Source: Prostheceraeus crozeri
Taxonomy: Eukaryota; Platyhelminthes; Polycladida; Euryleptidae
DNA: 64,000 nucleotides
Direction of reading: 5' to 3'
Assembly (NCBI GenBank): GCA_907163375.1
Contig: CAJQUW010005325.1
Coordinates: 1 to 64,000, forward strand
Position numbers and translations under genes: made by a program
In this document: positions 1 through 11,981 of the stretch, piece by piece
How positions within the stretch are numbered: position 1 is the stretch's first letter
How the letters are laid out: each line of letters starts with the position of its first letter
The notes under the pieces: generated by a model
The model's input: the letters and a program-made list of their open reading frames with translations, nothing else
The model's database searches: none
What the model was told of the DNA's origin: nothing

Positions 1-1223
1 TTTTCTCCGGGTACAGGGGTAAATCAAGCTGTTATTTTTTGCATTTTTACCCAATCATCTGAATTCTTTGAGAGTCATCAGTCTTCTTCATTATCACATT
101 TGAAGGTACTTGGACATGTAGAATACAACTTCATTTGGTCGCTTTTGAAGGAAAATATTCCAATCTTCAGATGCGAAGGTTTGAGCTGTACTCTATGCGC
201 AAATCAATCTTCAATCTCATTTTGTGCTACAAACAATTTTTTAATACATTCTCATGAAACACTTCCTGCATGAAAAAAATTCGTACTGAGAGTCTCTCAT
301 AAACATCATTACTGCTTTCTCATCTGAGCAACACGCCTTAATAATTTTGAGAGGTTAAATATTAGCCTCATCAGCGTTATCGGTGACCTGTTACTGCTGT
401 GAAACCGGCCTGCTTCAGGCGTCCTGCCTGGAGGTTGCCGAACCGGACCGGTCTGAGAGTTGCCTGCCATCGGACTGGAACGGCCCGAAAATCTCGACTG
501 GTTGTGGTTGCCAGTCCCTACTCATGCTAACATGAATGACCAGCCATCTATGAAAATCATGCGAATCATAATAAGTAAAAATCATGACAATCAGGTTATT
601 GTTAATGCATTCATGGAACTGTGTAGTATCAATTTTGACAAAGTGTCAAGCTGCAGGGATTCAATGCATTTGCCAATGAAAGCATTTGTACTCGCTTATA
701 GCATGACGTGCTTTTCATTTTTCTAACCTGTCATTTTGACTTCAGATGTCTCGTAAGAAAACAAGTTGCGATGTTATAATACTAGTTGCATGAAGTGGGC
801 AGTGATTAAAAGATAAAGTCAGAATGGTGAATCTTGAAGATAAGATCAGTACCTTTCAGATGGTATACAACATGTGGGCATTACATACACCTAATGATCT
901 AACGAACTAATTGGAAATTTCTCAATGCAACATCAATTTTGCGAATCATGCAATCATCATGCAGCAGCATCAGATAGTTCTTTTCAGCTATACTTGTGAA
1001 TTTCATTCAGCTCAGAATCAATGGTTCTTTTGATAACTATGAACTTCTCTTTCTTAGGTCAAAAGAGCAACGTCAAAGAGCCACGTCAATAGAGCAACGC
1101 GTTGAAATTTCATCGCTGCCTAGTCACCTCAGAGAAATAGCCCTCGTAATATTTTTACAAAGCAATCTCAAGTTGTCACTGAAGATTGAGGGACAAGCGT
1201 TATATAATACATGACATACAGTA
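1..1223. other. no recognisable gene
   Basis: AT-rich sequence with no open frame I can assign. A short GC-richer patch at about 380-525 sits in a stop-poor stretch but has no recognisable domain or convincing splice context. Confidence 0.5.
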
Positions 1224-1242
1224 GATCGGACGGTCCCTCTTC

Positions 1243-1395
1243 TGTTGGCAGCAAGACTCAATGTCACTGGGTTTGCGCGAGGGCTTTCGAGGTCCGTCGG
1301 ACATTACATCATTAAGCGCATGATTATGATGTCCGACGGACCTCGAAAACCCCCGCGCAAACCCAGACATTGAGTTTATCTACCAACAGCAGATA
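1243..1395. repeat. nested palindromic MITE inside the foldback arm
   Basis: A 153-bp near-perfect hairpin with arms of about 65-70 bp, beginning CTGTTGG and ending CCAACAG, centred near 1317. The arms share the block TTTCGAGGTCCGTCGGACAT. The other arm of the host foldback reads CTCTTC directly into GTCCGGCAG, so this palindrome was inserted between those blocks after the host foldback had formed. Confidence 0.75.
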
Positions 1396-1886
1396 GTCCG
1401 GCAGTCAGAACAAGTTTCTGCAGGGAACGAGGCCGAAAGTGAGACTTTCACAGAATGATGTACACCCTATGCCAACTACGATTCTCCACGTCTGCCGAGT
1501 TCTAGTGAGTTCCTCTTCTTGTCAGACAAGATCAAGGAAAATCACATGTAAATCCAATGGGACGCAGATTGCAGTTTTTGGCTAAAATGAAATTTTGTAT
1601 GTTTTCTCTGATTAAACGAAGCGTAGCAAGCCCAGAGTCATAATGTTTTACATGGAATGTCTTCAGATTATTTCCTCTGATGTGCATGTGTTTTTATCAT
1701 GCATCTAATCGGCAATATATGTGAGAATGTGGTTGAAAGTGGATAAAGTTGCTCAAAATGTTTGTGTTTGCCGACATAAAGAGGCTCGCCAAATCTAAAT
1801 GTGTCCAGCTTTATAGACAGGGGTGCATGAAAATGAAGGGAAATGACCTGAAGACATTCATTCCATGTAAAACATTATGACTCTGG

Positions 1887-2003
1887 GTTTCGTTTAATCA
1901 GAGAAAACATACAAAATACATAATACAAAAATACATAAAACAAAATACATAATACAAAATACAACATACATGTTTCGTTTAATCAGAGAAAACATACAAA
2001 ATT
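1887..2003. repeat. local duplication with short A-rich tandem spacer
   Basis: A 31-bp block beginning GTTTCGTTTAATCAG occurs at 1887-1917 and again at 1972-2002, separated by about 54 bp made of repeated ATACATAATACAAAA-like units. It exists only in the right arm of the foldback and explains why that arm is longer. Confidence 0.75.
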
Positions 2004-2218
2004 TCATCATACCCAAAAACTGCAATCTGCGTCCTACTGGATTTACTCGTGTTTTTCTTTGATCCTGTCTGACAAGAAGAGGAGCTCACTAGAACTCGGC
2101 AGACGTGCCGTTTCGCAGTAGGCATAGGGTGTACATCATTCTGTGAAAGTCTCACTTTCAGCCTCGTTCCCTGCAGAAACTTGTTCTGACTGCCGGACGA
2201 AGAGGGGAACCTCCGATC

Positions 2219-3222
2219 ATGTCATCTTAAGTTGTGCTGTAATGATCCATTATCAAATATATCGATAAAAGCATTCAGACTTTTATATTTCCTTCATATT
2301 ATTTAACCTCAAGTGGAGTCCAAACTGAAATTATGAAAATATGACATATCCTCTGAGTTCTATTCGAGAAAATATGATGATGAAAGAAAATATGATGTTT
2401 GGTATAGCAACTGCAGGACCAAAAGGACTTCGAAATTATCACATTTTGGCACCAAACACGAATGAAAAGTGCAGCTTCAGCATCTGCATGAGGGTATTTA
2501 AGGGCATAAGGGTCCTTAAATATGAACTGATGAGCATGACTTTATCAACACGTAGGCCTACCGTTTAGTCTAAGATTTAATAGTCTACGGAATCATTTCC
2601 GCCGAAGCAAATGAAATGAAAATGACACTCAGACTGGCTACCGATACATTTGTGTAATTCCGAATGATACCTTTTTCCTGTTCACGTTGACCAGACACAC
2701 TTAGTCGAATACACGACACCTGGTCGGAATTTCAGATGTTTTCCCCTCATAACCATGTGATAAGATAAATCACATTGCTTAAATTCTAGACATGAGACAA
2801 TTTGTGAACTTGAAGAATTTCACATGAAATGTGCATAAACATGTAAAGCAATCAGTCATCATCACTGTCTTTATGAGACGATAACAAAACAATGCACAAA
2901 TAATTTTACACAGCTTATTTCAAATAAACAGGAATTTTAAAGTGAATGTGCCTGAAATGTAGATGCCGTCAGTATGCCTGTTATTGAAGCACAGTAATTC
3001 TCAGAATTTTAGGCACTTTTACAAATGCATATTACCTGCTGTATAGTACTGATCTCTATCACTTTCAGCTTTTCAGTAGCATATGATGTCACATGACATT
3101 ACATAATGCAAATTAGATTGAGTCACGGCACGGTTAAAAAATTCGAAGAATCCAGGAAACGGAAGAAAACAATGTTAAAACAACTACCCTAGTGGAAAAT
3201 CGTGTAAAAAATTAGGTCACTA
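2219..3222. other. no recognisable gene
   Basis: AT-rich DNA. A frame of 75 codons at 2341-2568 has low-complexity composition and no recognisable domain. Nothing else is supported. Confidence 0.5.
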
Positions 3223-3509
3223 AAAGTCAAGAGATCTTTCGCTGTCTTATCCGGGAGGTTCATTGTTCAATTTCCCGCGATATAATAAAAAATCTCTCTC
3301 TCAGTTAAAAAAAGATTTTAAAATTTTTCAAAATTAAGGTTTTCCCCAGACGCGCTTCGCCACGGTGGACAGTCTCAAGGGGTCTACAATAAATAAAGGT
3401 ACCCTTGAGACTGTTCACCGTGGCGTCCTTTTTTGAAAAATTGTAAATGAGTCTTTCAACTGAGAGGGAGAGATACTTCTTCTTTCATCGCGGAAATTAA
3501 AGTCAAGAG
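3223..3509. repeat. foldback element with 11-bp direct flanks
   Basis: The core arms 3358-3381 and 3402-3425 pair almost perfectly around a 20-bp loop, and pairing continues outward less well to about 3271 and 3496 (TTTCCCGCGAT against ATCGCGGAAA). The direct repeat AAAGTCAAGAG flanks the unit at 3223-3233 and 3499-3509, which could be a long target duplication. The left side has about 37 bp outside the arm that the right side lacks, so the exact ends are uncertain. Confidence 0.6.
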
Positions 3510-3513
3510 CGTG

Positions 3514-3516
<3 letters not shown>

Positions 3517-3546
<30 letters not shown>
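3517..3546. repeat. (AT)n microsatellite
   Basis: About 15 uninterrupted AT units. It lies at the 3' side of the minus-strand Penelope-like remnant that follows, as at the other PLE ends in this window. Confidence 0.9.
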
Positions 3547-3548
<2 letters not shown>

Positions 3549-3559
3549 ATACTTAAAAC

Positions 3560-4330
3560 TTAGAGTTCCTATCCATAGGAGGTGCAGAGTATAATATGTA
3601 ATACATACAAGGGCTTGTCGACCCAACTTTTAGATGGACGGGAAATAAATCAAAACTCATAATCAATTTTTATTTATGTCTGTAAACTAAAGATGAGGGC
3701 TAGGCAAGAAGCATAACGAGAGGCTAACCAAAATAATGAATGATAAAAATCAAGAAACATAAGAAACCAAAATATGATAGCTATGCACGGAGTCATCAAG
3801 GTTTCGGCCCCTAACCTCCAACCTGTACCACATGTCGGAGCCAGACCAACCACATCGAATGAACGATAAGGAAGGTCTCTCCAAACCTGGGGAAGCACAA
3901 CTAATACTTGAATTTCAATTAAATTTGGATACATGAGAACAAAAGGATGCTTTTAACATGGATAATAGCGGTTAGTTTAACGTTCCTATGATGGAAGGTA
4001 TTTGGCGAGGTGAAAAACAACCAAGCTTATAAATGAGGAACCCATTTCTCGAGAAGGACTTTTAGCAAGAATTCATTAGTGGATTAACCTTGCAACCTCG
4101 TTCCTTAAAGATATTGAAAATGTCTTTAGCTCTTGATATAAAGGCGGAAGTATCTGAAGAAATTTTAGCGAATCTGATGAGTTGGGCAGCATAGATGTTT
4201 AAGTCAGTGTTAATAGGCATATTACTTTCGGGGAAAGTATATAGCACCACTGGGAAGTTGAACTTATCAACTTTATGGTAGACCTTCGTGGTGTAAAGGC
4301 ACTAACTTGGATATTGATCTAAACGTCCAA
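3560..4330 (-). mobile_element. Penelope-like element remnant (post-RT region and tail)
   Basis: On the minus strand a frame from about 4290 to 4040 reads KVYHKVDKFNFPVV, then NIYAAQLIRFAKISS, then FISRAKDIFNIFKERGCKV. This matches the region after the palm and thumb of Penelope-like reverse transcriptases, where a vYaaQLiRfar-type block precedes a basic helix. Further 5' on the minus strand, LKLNDKCVDYLDV-like residues continue the similarity with breaks. The RT core and GIY-YIG domain are not visible. The left boundary is inferred from the (AT)n tract at 3517-3546. The assignment rests on remembered family motifs, not a search. Confidence 0.55.
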
Positions 4331-7300
4331 ATAATCCACGCATTTGTCATTAAGTTTCAATGTAGATATTGAAAATGTCAATGTCAGTGCTTGATGTGGC
4401 AATCCATATATATGGCGTCATAATATTTGAGAAATGTCAAAATCAAAATTACAAAGCTTGCTAAAGACCATGTGGAAACGAATGAATGACGATGAAGCTT
4501 TAGCGTCACTACTCCCTATACTGGTGGCTTGGCCTGTGCTGACGTCATCATCATCAGACTTTTCTCGATGGTCGTAGTATCAGCCATTCTTGGCGAAGTT
4601 CATAAAAACTTCCTTTGATGATTGTGTGGGATGTGATACATCCACTGCACAATCTTCTGCCTCCGATTTTACCAAGAAATTGCAAATTTCAACTTCCTTT
4701 GTGTGTGTACAGTTGCAGAACTACTTTTGTCTTGACTTTGCACTGGTGCCTCTATTACTGCGACTTTTTTAGTTTGATAAGCGTCATTTATTCACAAATA
4801 TGAGAGAAGAATATTCAAGTACTGCATCCTAGACCCGAAATATCAAAGAAGTGTCACATTTTAATTAATTTAATTTCAAAAATGAAATATCTTCCTTTTC
4901 ATTTTAATAAAAATGAGGATGAAAGTAATGTGGTAAGGTTATAGCCAATAGTTATGATTAAGATGGCAACAAGAGTTATTGTAGAACAAATATTGTTGAG
5001 CAAGTTTTAAATTGCCTTGTAAATAAAACTTGCATTTGATTCGATTCTGTGCAAATTAAGGTTGTTGTTTCACGTTTTTCTTTGTGTGTCTACAAAAGCT
5101 TTGTCAAAGAAAGAGGTCTTAATCAATCAAATGAATGATTTAAAATTTGTAATTAGCAAGTTAGTGAAATTTCGACGGGCATCCATTAAACATCACTTTA
5201 AACACACTGCTGGCAAATCGCTCAAGTTAGTGTGCCTGCAATAATTAATGAATGCTGCTTTTTGCAAACACAATATAAATAGAACAATCAACTGAGGATG
5301 TAACTCAATATTTAATTATTCTATTTACATGAATAACTTGATTCATGAAGTGGCAATCTCCTTGAATTGACATGTAGACACAATCGAATTATTTTGATAG
5401 ATGATAATTGCTTTCTATTTATGTCATGAATTATTTTAGACACAATTAACCTAACTTGAAAAAATACCTGATAATATGTGAATTTAAATGTAAATAATTA
5501 AAAAAACAAAATTCATGCTAAAAAATAAACAAATTAAAAAACAAATTACAAATAAATAAAAATTAAATTTTGATAATTTTAACTTGAATACATTTTTTTT
5601 GATTTTGATCTAACAATAGTGAAATGAAAAAAATAATGTGTGAAATCAGATTCATTTGCAAGTATACCATGCTCTTAATAGCTCCATTCACGTGATACAT
5701 GTAATCATAGATATCCGAAATTTTCATTGTTAAAGTTACAGTAGTAGGACTAAACTGGACAGCAGCTGCTAGTTGATAGTAATTTCAGTAGCTTGGTCAG
5801 GCACCGATGTATAACAACATCGCTAGATCTTGAGATAAATTTGAAAAGCATGAATGGTTGTAGATCCTTAACTTAAGATGAAGCATTGTAGGTTAATTTA
5901 TCAAAATTAACCTTGTAATTTTAATGATCGAGAATCTTTACAAAGTGTAGTGAGTGACAAGATGCTGTCACCTAACTAATGTCAACCACTGGAAGTAGCT
6001 ATCGTTTAAGCACCATTGTCGTGACAACGCATCAGACGTGCTATTGCTCTATGCATGTTTCTTATAGTCCTTTAATATTATAGAGCATCGGATTTCTGTG
6101 CATGTAGCCAACAAAACACTACTTATAAAACTTCTGATATTGTCTCTAATCTAATCAGGTACCATACATACATATGATGTAATCTGCAATTTTCTTCACG
6201 GTGATGCAGTCTTCAGGGCGGGAAAATGACGATAATCTTGTGCTAAAAAATTCGATGAGTGACTATTAAAAAATTATTATTGAAAACGTCAAAGAAGTCA
6301 TAGAAGAAAATCATTTCGCTCTTCATTGTGTCACCCGGAAACTCAAGACAATTTCGCTTTCACAAATGTAACTCGAACGAATCTTTACCAGGATATGTCA
6401 TTGAAAACTAATGTAAAAGAATGTCAAAATGAATGCCACACCCTTGTAAAACAAGGATGCATCATTTATTGAATGAAACATTTTATGATTCTTTTTATAG
6501 AATTCATGGAAAGCATCCGGTCAGAAAATGCACGCCACCAATTTTAATTCTTATTCTTTTGAATTTCGCGATGATTTAATGTGAGATGAATGAGCTTTAT
6601 TTCCTGTCAACGTCTTATGAGTCATCGCCAATTCTTCAAGACCAACAAAAGAAGTATTCAGAGTTTTATTTCCTGAAAATTACATATTGCGACAGTAGTT
6701 TGACTCCAATAATACCTTCTCATTCAACGAAGGGATGCAATTTGCTTTCAACAGGATTGAATATAATAATACAAAATCATAAACCGTTAATCAAATCAGT
6801 TAACATACAAATTAAGTCTATTATAAGAGCTTGCAAACAAGCATGGTATTCAAAGATTATGTCATCATTTTTTCTATCAACCCACCCACCTCAGTTTCAC
6901 GCATCGGCGAACACTACTATGCTATTCTCTGAAATCAAATAGAATTTACCTTTTGAGAAGTCATAAAATGAATGAACCAATATCGAAATAGAGAGCGTGA
7001 GAAAATGCATACCTTGTTTTGCATTAATGGATTTAAACAAATGAAAAATTTACTTTTACATTATCCACCGTATATTATAAATTAAGACAGCGCTTTTCCC
7101 ACACTTTTGTTTCCATTGTAAGTAATAAATCGTTACGATTACAGAAAAATGTTTGCCACATGACTTGAGCTCAAATTGACAATGCACAAAATGAAATAGC
7201 CTATCATGAAAAACATACAATTATTCATTAAAAAGAGAAGCCGAATTCAAAAGAATACTTTATTGAGTGTTCTTAATTATTTGTGGGAACTAAAAGTTTC

Positions 7301-8880
7301 AGAAGATAGAGATTCTTAATTACAACGTGATGCTACTATAGGGAGGGTCAATAGAAATGAGATGATACGATGGCAACGAAGAAAAATATGTTTAACCGTC
7401 GAATCTTTGATACAAATAAAATGCAAACAATTTTCTCAAGAGATTCTCATGCTTCACCTATCCATTATACTACAATGAAGTCCGGAACAAAAGGGGGCAT
7501 TTCTTATCATTTGAAATATGAATGTGAATAATGAATGGATTTGATGGCTATCTATCCTTTAAAGTGAAATTTATATTTTTAGACATAAAGAGTGTTAAGT
7601 CTAAATGTACGAAGAAACTCACATATTAGATCTTGCAAATTATATTTGAATATTATTTCTGTTGGTCAGCTTGACTAAGAAGGTGTGATATGACTAAAAC
7701 TTCTTCCATTCAAAGATGGAGGTCGCTCGGTTTGGTGAATGATGCATTTCAACCCATATTTGCAATCATCGATAGAAAACTAAAAGTGTGCACCTATGGA
7801 ATGGAAAGACTTCCATCTATGAACTTGCTGCATCTTTTTTAAATTTGATATGAATAATCATTATAACAGTGAAAAAAGAAAAGCATGCCAATGTTTTGAA
7901 ACAGAAAATGTAATGGTCTCATTTTTCGCGATCTTTACTCTAACAGTTTACATCGTCTTCCTCAATTAGCAAGTTTATTAAATAAACCGATTACCTTCAA
8001 GGCTATTTTGCTGTGTGAAAAGGATCACCTCCGATGTCGATGACACTTTTCTGAAGGAAGTAAGCCCCATGGTCGCACCATGTTAATTATGTTTGTCGGC
8101 ATAATAGTAACATAATACTATCAAATCTTGATAGTAGTCTAGACCTCAGTAGCAATCAATGGACATGAGTTCACTTTAAAATCTACTCTCGCTGTGAGTT
8201 TCGGGCGTCTATCAAGTTCAATATTATCAGGTGCATCAGGTACTAGGATAAATCATAAAAACATGAGGGCTGTATGAGAGCTGTGCGCGGTGCACCGAGT
8301 ATTTCTACTTGCACAAGTTCTTTGGCCGGTGCATCGAAAGAGGGAATTTCGATCAATTTGAGATTTTGCTGTCTTATTTTCATTACGATTAATTTATTTT
8401 ATCTTATTTCTTCGTCACAACAAATGTGGTGAGAAAAAATCTTTAAGCATAGAATAATTGAAGAGTACTTTTCAGCACAATGCGGCGGGCAACTTGCTAA
8501 TTCCGAGCATCAAATTCCATGATATTCACGACTATATCACAATATGGCCGATGTATTTCCTGATGTTGAGAAAATTGAGACTCACAGTTGATATCTCTTT
8601 GACAATCCAATGTGCAAGTTGCCAGTCACTAAATGTCGTTTAGCTACCAAAGTTCATTCTACTCCAACACATAGTCCCCAGCTTGCTGTCTGTTGATGAA
8701 GTTCAAAGAACTGAGACAACATCTCTTTTCCTGGTGGCTGGTTGGGATGTGAATAATCTTAATCATATTCCATGAGTGAGAGTGAACGGGCCACATCACA
8801 AACCGAACCGCTCATGGGCTGAATATTTTTGAATCTAGTTGAGTTTTGTGTGACAGCTAGTGTGCAGCCTGAAGCGTCCA
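4331..8880. other. long AT-rich stretch, no recognisable gene
   Basis: About 4.5 kb of AT-rich DNA. The longest frame, 118 codons at 6586-6942 on the plus strand, has serine- and isoleucine-rich composition, no recognisable domain and no supporting context, so I do not call it a gene. I see no repeats above background, RNA genes or transposon ends. Confidence 0.5.
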
Positions 8881-8889
8881 TGCAAGTAT

Positions 8890-9310
8890 CGCAAAATAAC
8901 TCTGTTTTAAATATACTTATCTACCTGACCTGGCTTGAGAAAACTCCCTACCTTACTGATGAGCTCAAAGATGTCGCCTCACAGCCAAGTCGACAGCGTC
9001 TTCGTTCTGCCGAACACAACAAGTTACTTGTTCCATCCTACAAGCATCCAACACTCGGCGGTCGATCTTTCCCGGTTTATGCGACGAAACTCTGGAACAC
9101 TCTACCTGACCACTTGACTGAAGTGCAGTTTCTTTCTGTTTTTAAAAGACTTTTAAAGTCTCATTTACTCAAATGACTCTTTATCGTGCATACTGTACCA
9201 ATATGTTATTGATATTTTGTATTTTTGTACCATTGTTCTGAGGATTTGAAATCATTCTGATGAAACTTCTCTTGAAATATAATCGTGATTGATCGTGATT
9301 GATTATCTAA
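8890..9310 (+). mobile_element. LINE 3'-end fragment (CR1/L2-like)
   Basis: The open frame ending at 9176 closes with PYLTDELKDV, LVPSYKHPTLGGRSFPVY and KLWNTLPDHLTEVQFLSVFK, then a final KSHLLK before the stop. This is the classic C-terminal tail of CR1/L2-type LINE ORF2 (a 'lvPryr...g.raFsv..pklWNsLP' block followed by 'F...Lk.hLf'). The 3' UTR runs about 130 bp to a short tandem CGTGATTGAT repeat at about 9285-9305, typical of these LINEs. RT and endonuclease are absent, so this is a 5'-truncated copy. Confidence 0.7.
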
Positions 9311-9517
9311 CAGACTACAGCGGCCAAAGTGACTCAAAGAATTTTAGCGCAGCCGAGGTGATATCTTTCTTTCTACAGCCAGGCCGCGCTGTTAGTTGTG
9401 TGGCTCAGTCTGGCTTGATTTTGAAAATCTTTAGGTCCTGGTCTTGAACAGGATAGTTTCATTTCTCTTTTTGATCAAATGTCCTTAGAATTCTTAGCTA
9501 TCAATAATTTCTTTTAA

Positions 9518-10736
9518 TCAAGACTGTCCAATTGAGCTATATTCTGCGCTGAGAAAAAGTGGGACTATAAAAAAAAGTGGGCAGAGTCTGTATTTCATGT
9601 GTATTTGTACCAACGATCCTGTCGTTTCACTGACGGGATCCACTGCAACGGATAACATTGGATCAATGCTTGCGCTTGCTTGATTTGAGTCACCTGTTCG
9701 CATGCGTGCGCACAGGTGCAAAACTTCGCAAAAACTTGACGAAATGTATGTAGTGGTTTTCCTGAAGGAATTAGAACATGTCTGCGGAGTAATTGCCTCT
9801 AGATTTTGCTCAGCCAGTTGAACCAGGGCTGTATGGCGTTGCTGCAGAGTCTGACTGTTCATTTGCTCTCTCACCTGGGCCATTTATCGTTTAAATCCAG
9901 CTTTCCATACAGAAAAACAATTTTCAGCTATATTCAAGAACGGACTATACGCTGGAAGGAATCGACACCCGTGGGAGTGGTGTAATTGAGCTTCCGTGTG
10001 GCGACGATGACACGGGGGATTATCAAACAGGAATATATAAGAATCCCCTCCAGTTGCATCGGATGCCCTTCCTAGCCATTCGTGAAACGTTCAGCATCTG
10101 TTCCTCTTTCGAATTCATGGTGAATGACTCCACGTCTGGCAGAAACGACAAAAATTAACGTAAAATTATGGCTTCGATTTGATCCAACAACTCGCACGGC
10201 TCTTTCTCCTCTTCTGGCGCGAGCGTTCGTTCGACTTACATGCAGTTTGAAACCAGACTTGTCAATGAAAATAAGCTCCGGGGGATTTTCACCGTTGATT
10301 AAGAGTTGACTAAGTTGACTAAGAGCCAGTTGCCATAATCCTTTCTCGCCCGCATAATATCATGGCGGTTTCGGTCTTGAGGGCCACTCTCCATTTTCTT
10401 TAGCGCCATCAAACTGTTCTTCAGAGCTTTGCATATTGTACTGTTGGACACCTGCGGCTTATGTGGCATCTCAACTCGCAAACAGCTTCTCAGTTGGTCA
10501 AGTGTATATTCGGGATGCTATGTATATATGCTCACGCATCTCTTCACACATCTTCACGTGACGCCGCCCTCCACGCTGACGTCCAACAACACCATGCTGT
10601 TGAAATCGACGAATTTTGCTCCAGGAGGTTCCACGTTTCACACCTAACAAACGGGCACCTCAACGTAGTCTTCGCCAGTGTCATGAACTTGAATGATTCA
10701 CATCTTATCCACTTCGGAAATTCGCGATCGAGACAT
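9518..10736 (-). pseudogene. decayed IS630/Tc1-mariner-type transposase
   Basis: Read on the minus strand from an ATG at 10736 (MSRSRISEVDK). An N-terminal helix-turn-helix region, broken by a stop and frameshift, is followed by VEMPHKPQVSNSTICKALK. The DDE fold follows: ELIFIDKSGFKLHVSRTNAR (about 10275-10215) has the first catalytic Asp, SYIFLFDNPPCHRRHTEAQ (about 10045-9985) the second, and LPAYSPFLNIAENCFSVWK (about 9965-9905) the catalytic Glu. The 'YSPFLNxxE' block is diagnostic of the IS630/Tc1-mariner superfamily. A stop separates FKR from the C-terminal region, where the 121-codon frame MAQVREQMNSQ continues to 9518. Several breaks make it inactive. I could not find terminal inverted repeats. 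Confidence 0.8.
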
Positions 10737-11094
10737 GCTGACTGCAGACTAACCGCAATTAAACACCCTTTTACACATTGATTCTTGATCTGTAAATGCC
10801 GTTCAAGCGTTTCAAAATCGACTGTTGAGTTTCTCTATGTCAATGGAATATCATAGTGAAGCATTCCAATTTCAGTGACGCAGACAGAAATCAAGTGCCG
10901 CTGTTGATTAACATAATTCTACTATTGGGCGGCAAAACCTGTACACGGTGGAAGTTGCGAAAGGACGAAATACTAAGGCCTCAGCCACACTGAAGGCAAA
11001 GCAAACACGAGCGTCCCGAGCGTCTCGAGCAAACGTATGCCCGTAAGCTATTAATCGCTCTGGTTTGCTTTGCTCGCAGTGTGGCAGTCTACAA

Positions 11095-11900
11095 CTGCTG
11101 TAATGGTGTCTATGTAATGGTAATGGTAATGAAGTCTATTCCTCATCCGATCCCTAAAGAAACTTTGGCTTCCAATAAAAGAACTCATCAGCGTCTACAA
11201 GCATCATGTCTTACCAATTTTGGAATATTGCAATCCACTATTCATCGGCTTGAATAGTAAGAATGCCTTCAAGTTGGAAAAAATTCAGAAGTGATTTCAT
11301 CATGTCATTTGCGGTTAGCATTGCCAATGTAATAATAATAATAATAATAATAAAATCTTTATTTTAAGAGGATGACACTGGTAGCAATAGCTAATTTACA
11401 ATGGTCCTCTAGCATACAGAAAAACATGATTAGGTAGATAAAAGAGAATGAACATCAATTAGAAGTTTTTGAAGAAATCACATATATAGTTTCGCTTAAA
11501 TTTCAAAACACTGTCAGCCTGAGGAGTTTCCTTTACTGTCCTCAAGAAGAGAAGTCCAATCACTTCGACTGCTCTTGGCTATGTCTGACGTCAGTCATGT
11601 GCTTCACACTTTGCTTCCTCCTGTTCTTCAATACTCAAGACAATACACAATGCCTTTATGTAAAACTCAAAGACGCTACAATTCCTATATTCCCTATTGT
11701 ACTTCGTTATTCAATCGTACTTACGCATGACTTCTATGTACATGTACGTTCACTTTTGGAAATTAACTCACCTACCGCTCAACATTCATTAGCTTCCTAA
11801 ATATTTCAGTGCATGTTCACTTGACTTTTATTATTTCGTGTCTTTTTATGTATTGTTTGATTTCTATTCTACCAATAAACGTGTATTATTATTATTATAA
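11095..11900 (+). mobile_element. LINE fragment (CR1/L2-like), split by another LINE tail
   Basis: Residues RSLKKLWLPIKELISVYKHH then VLPILEYCNPLFIGLNSKN and FKLEKIQK (about 11140-11295) match the thumb/C-terminal part of CR1/L2-like ORF2, where '..pvLEYc.p.f.gl....lEkiQkr' is conserved. After an interruption at about 11326-11580 the same element resumes: CKTQRRYNSYIPYCTSLFNRTY (about 11655-11720) matches the family's C-terminal 'sRt.rf.nSfip..irlfN' motif. It ends near 11900 with an AATAAA and a short ATT repeat. The whole lies inside the Harbinger-like element. Confidence 0.65.
11326..11580 (-). mobile_element. LINE 3' UTR inserted in opposite orientation
   Basis: The minus strand reads a 3' UTR ending in AATAAAGATTTT followed by an ATT trinucleotide tail (11330-11352), the usual 3' end of CR1/L2-type LINEs. 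It interrupts the plus-strand LINE: coding residues stop at about 11320 and resume after about 11600. The insertion is 5'-truncated with no recognisable ORF. Confidence 0.6.
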
Positions 11901-11981
11901 TGGTGACTTTATATTTGCTGCAAAACGCTTTGCTCGGAAACGCTTGGAAAAGCTCGCAGTGTGGCTGAGGCCTAATGCATC

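Larger units (their letters stand above)
1224..2218. repeat. foldback element with ~280-bp inverted arms
   Basis: The left arm (about 1396-1675, plus its outer end 1224-1242) is the reverse complement of 1848-2218. The outer ends match as GATCGGACGGTCCCTCTTC against GAAGAGGGGAACCTCCGATC. A loop of about 170 bp separates the arms. The left arm is interrupted by a second palindrome (1243-1395) and the right arm is lengthened by a local tandem duplication. A further copy of the left arm plus loop lies at 33721-34062, so this is a dispersed family. No coding capacity is seen; a non-autonomous foldback DNA element is the likeliest identity. Confidence 0.8.
10977..11972. mobile_element. PIF/Harbinger-like non-autonomous element with TAA target duplication
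   Basis: The ends are GGCCTCAGCCACACTG (10977-10992) and its perfect reverse complement (11957-11972). Both are flanked by TAA, a TWA-type 3-bp duplication as used by PIF/Harbinger transposons. Subterminal sequences also correspond loosely (GCAAAGCAAAC-like near both ends). No Harbinger transposase or Myb-like protein is encoded; the interior is mostly LINE-derived. The superfamily call rests on the target duplication and termini only. Confidence 0.65.

Noticed and set aside
3674-3934. 86-codon minus frame as part of the PLE protein
   Set aside because: Its sequence does not continue the PLE motifs seen at 4040-4290 and is probably tail DNA.
6586-6942. 118-codon open frame as a host gene
   Set aside because: Low-complexity composition, no domain, no start or splice context; expected by chance in AT-rich DNA of this length.
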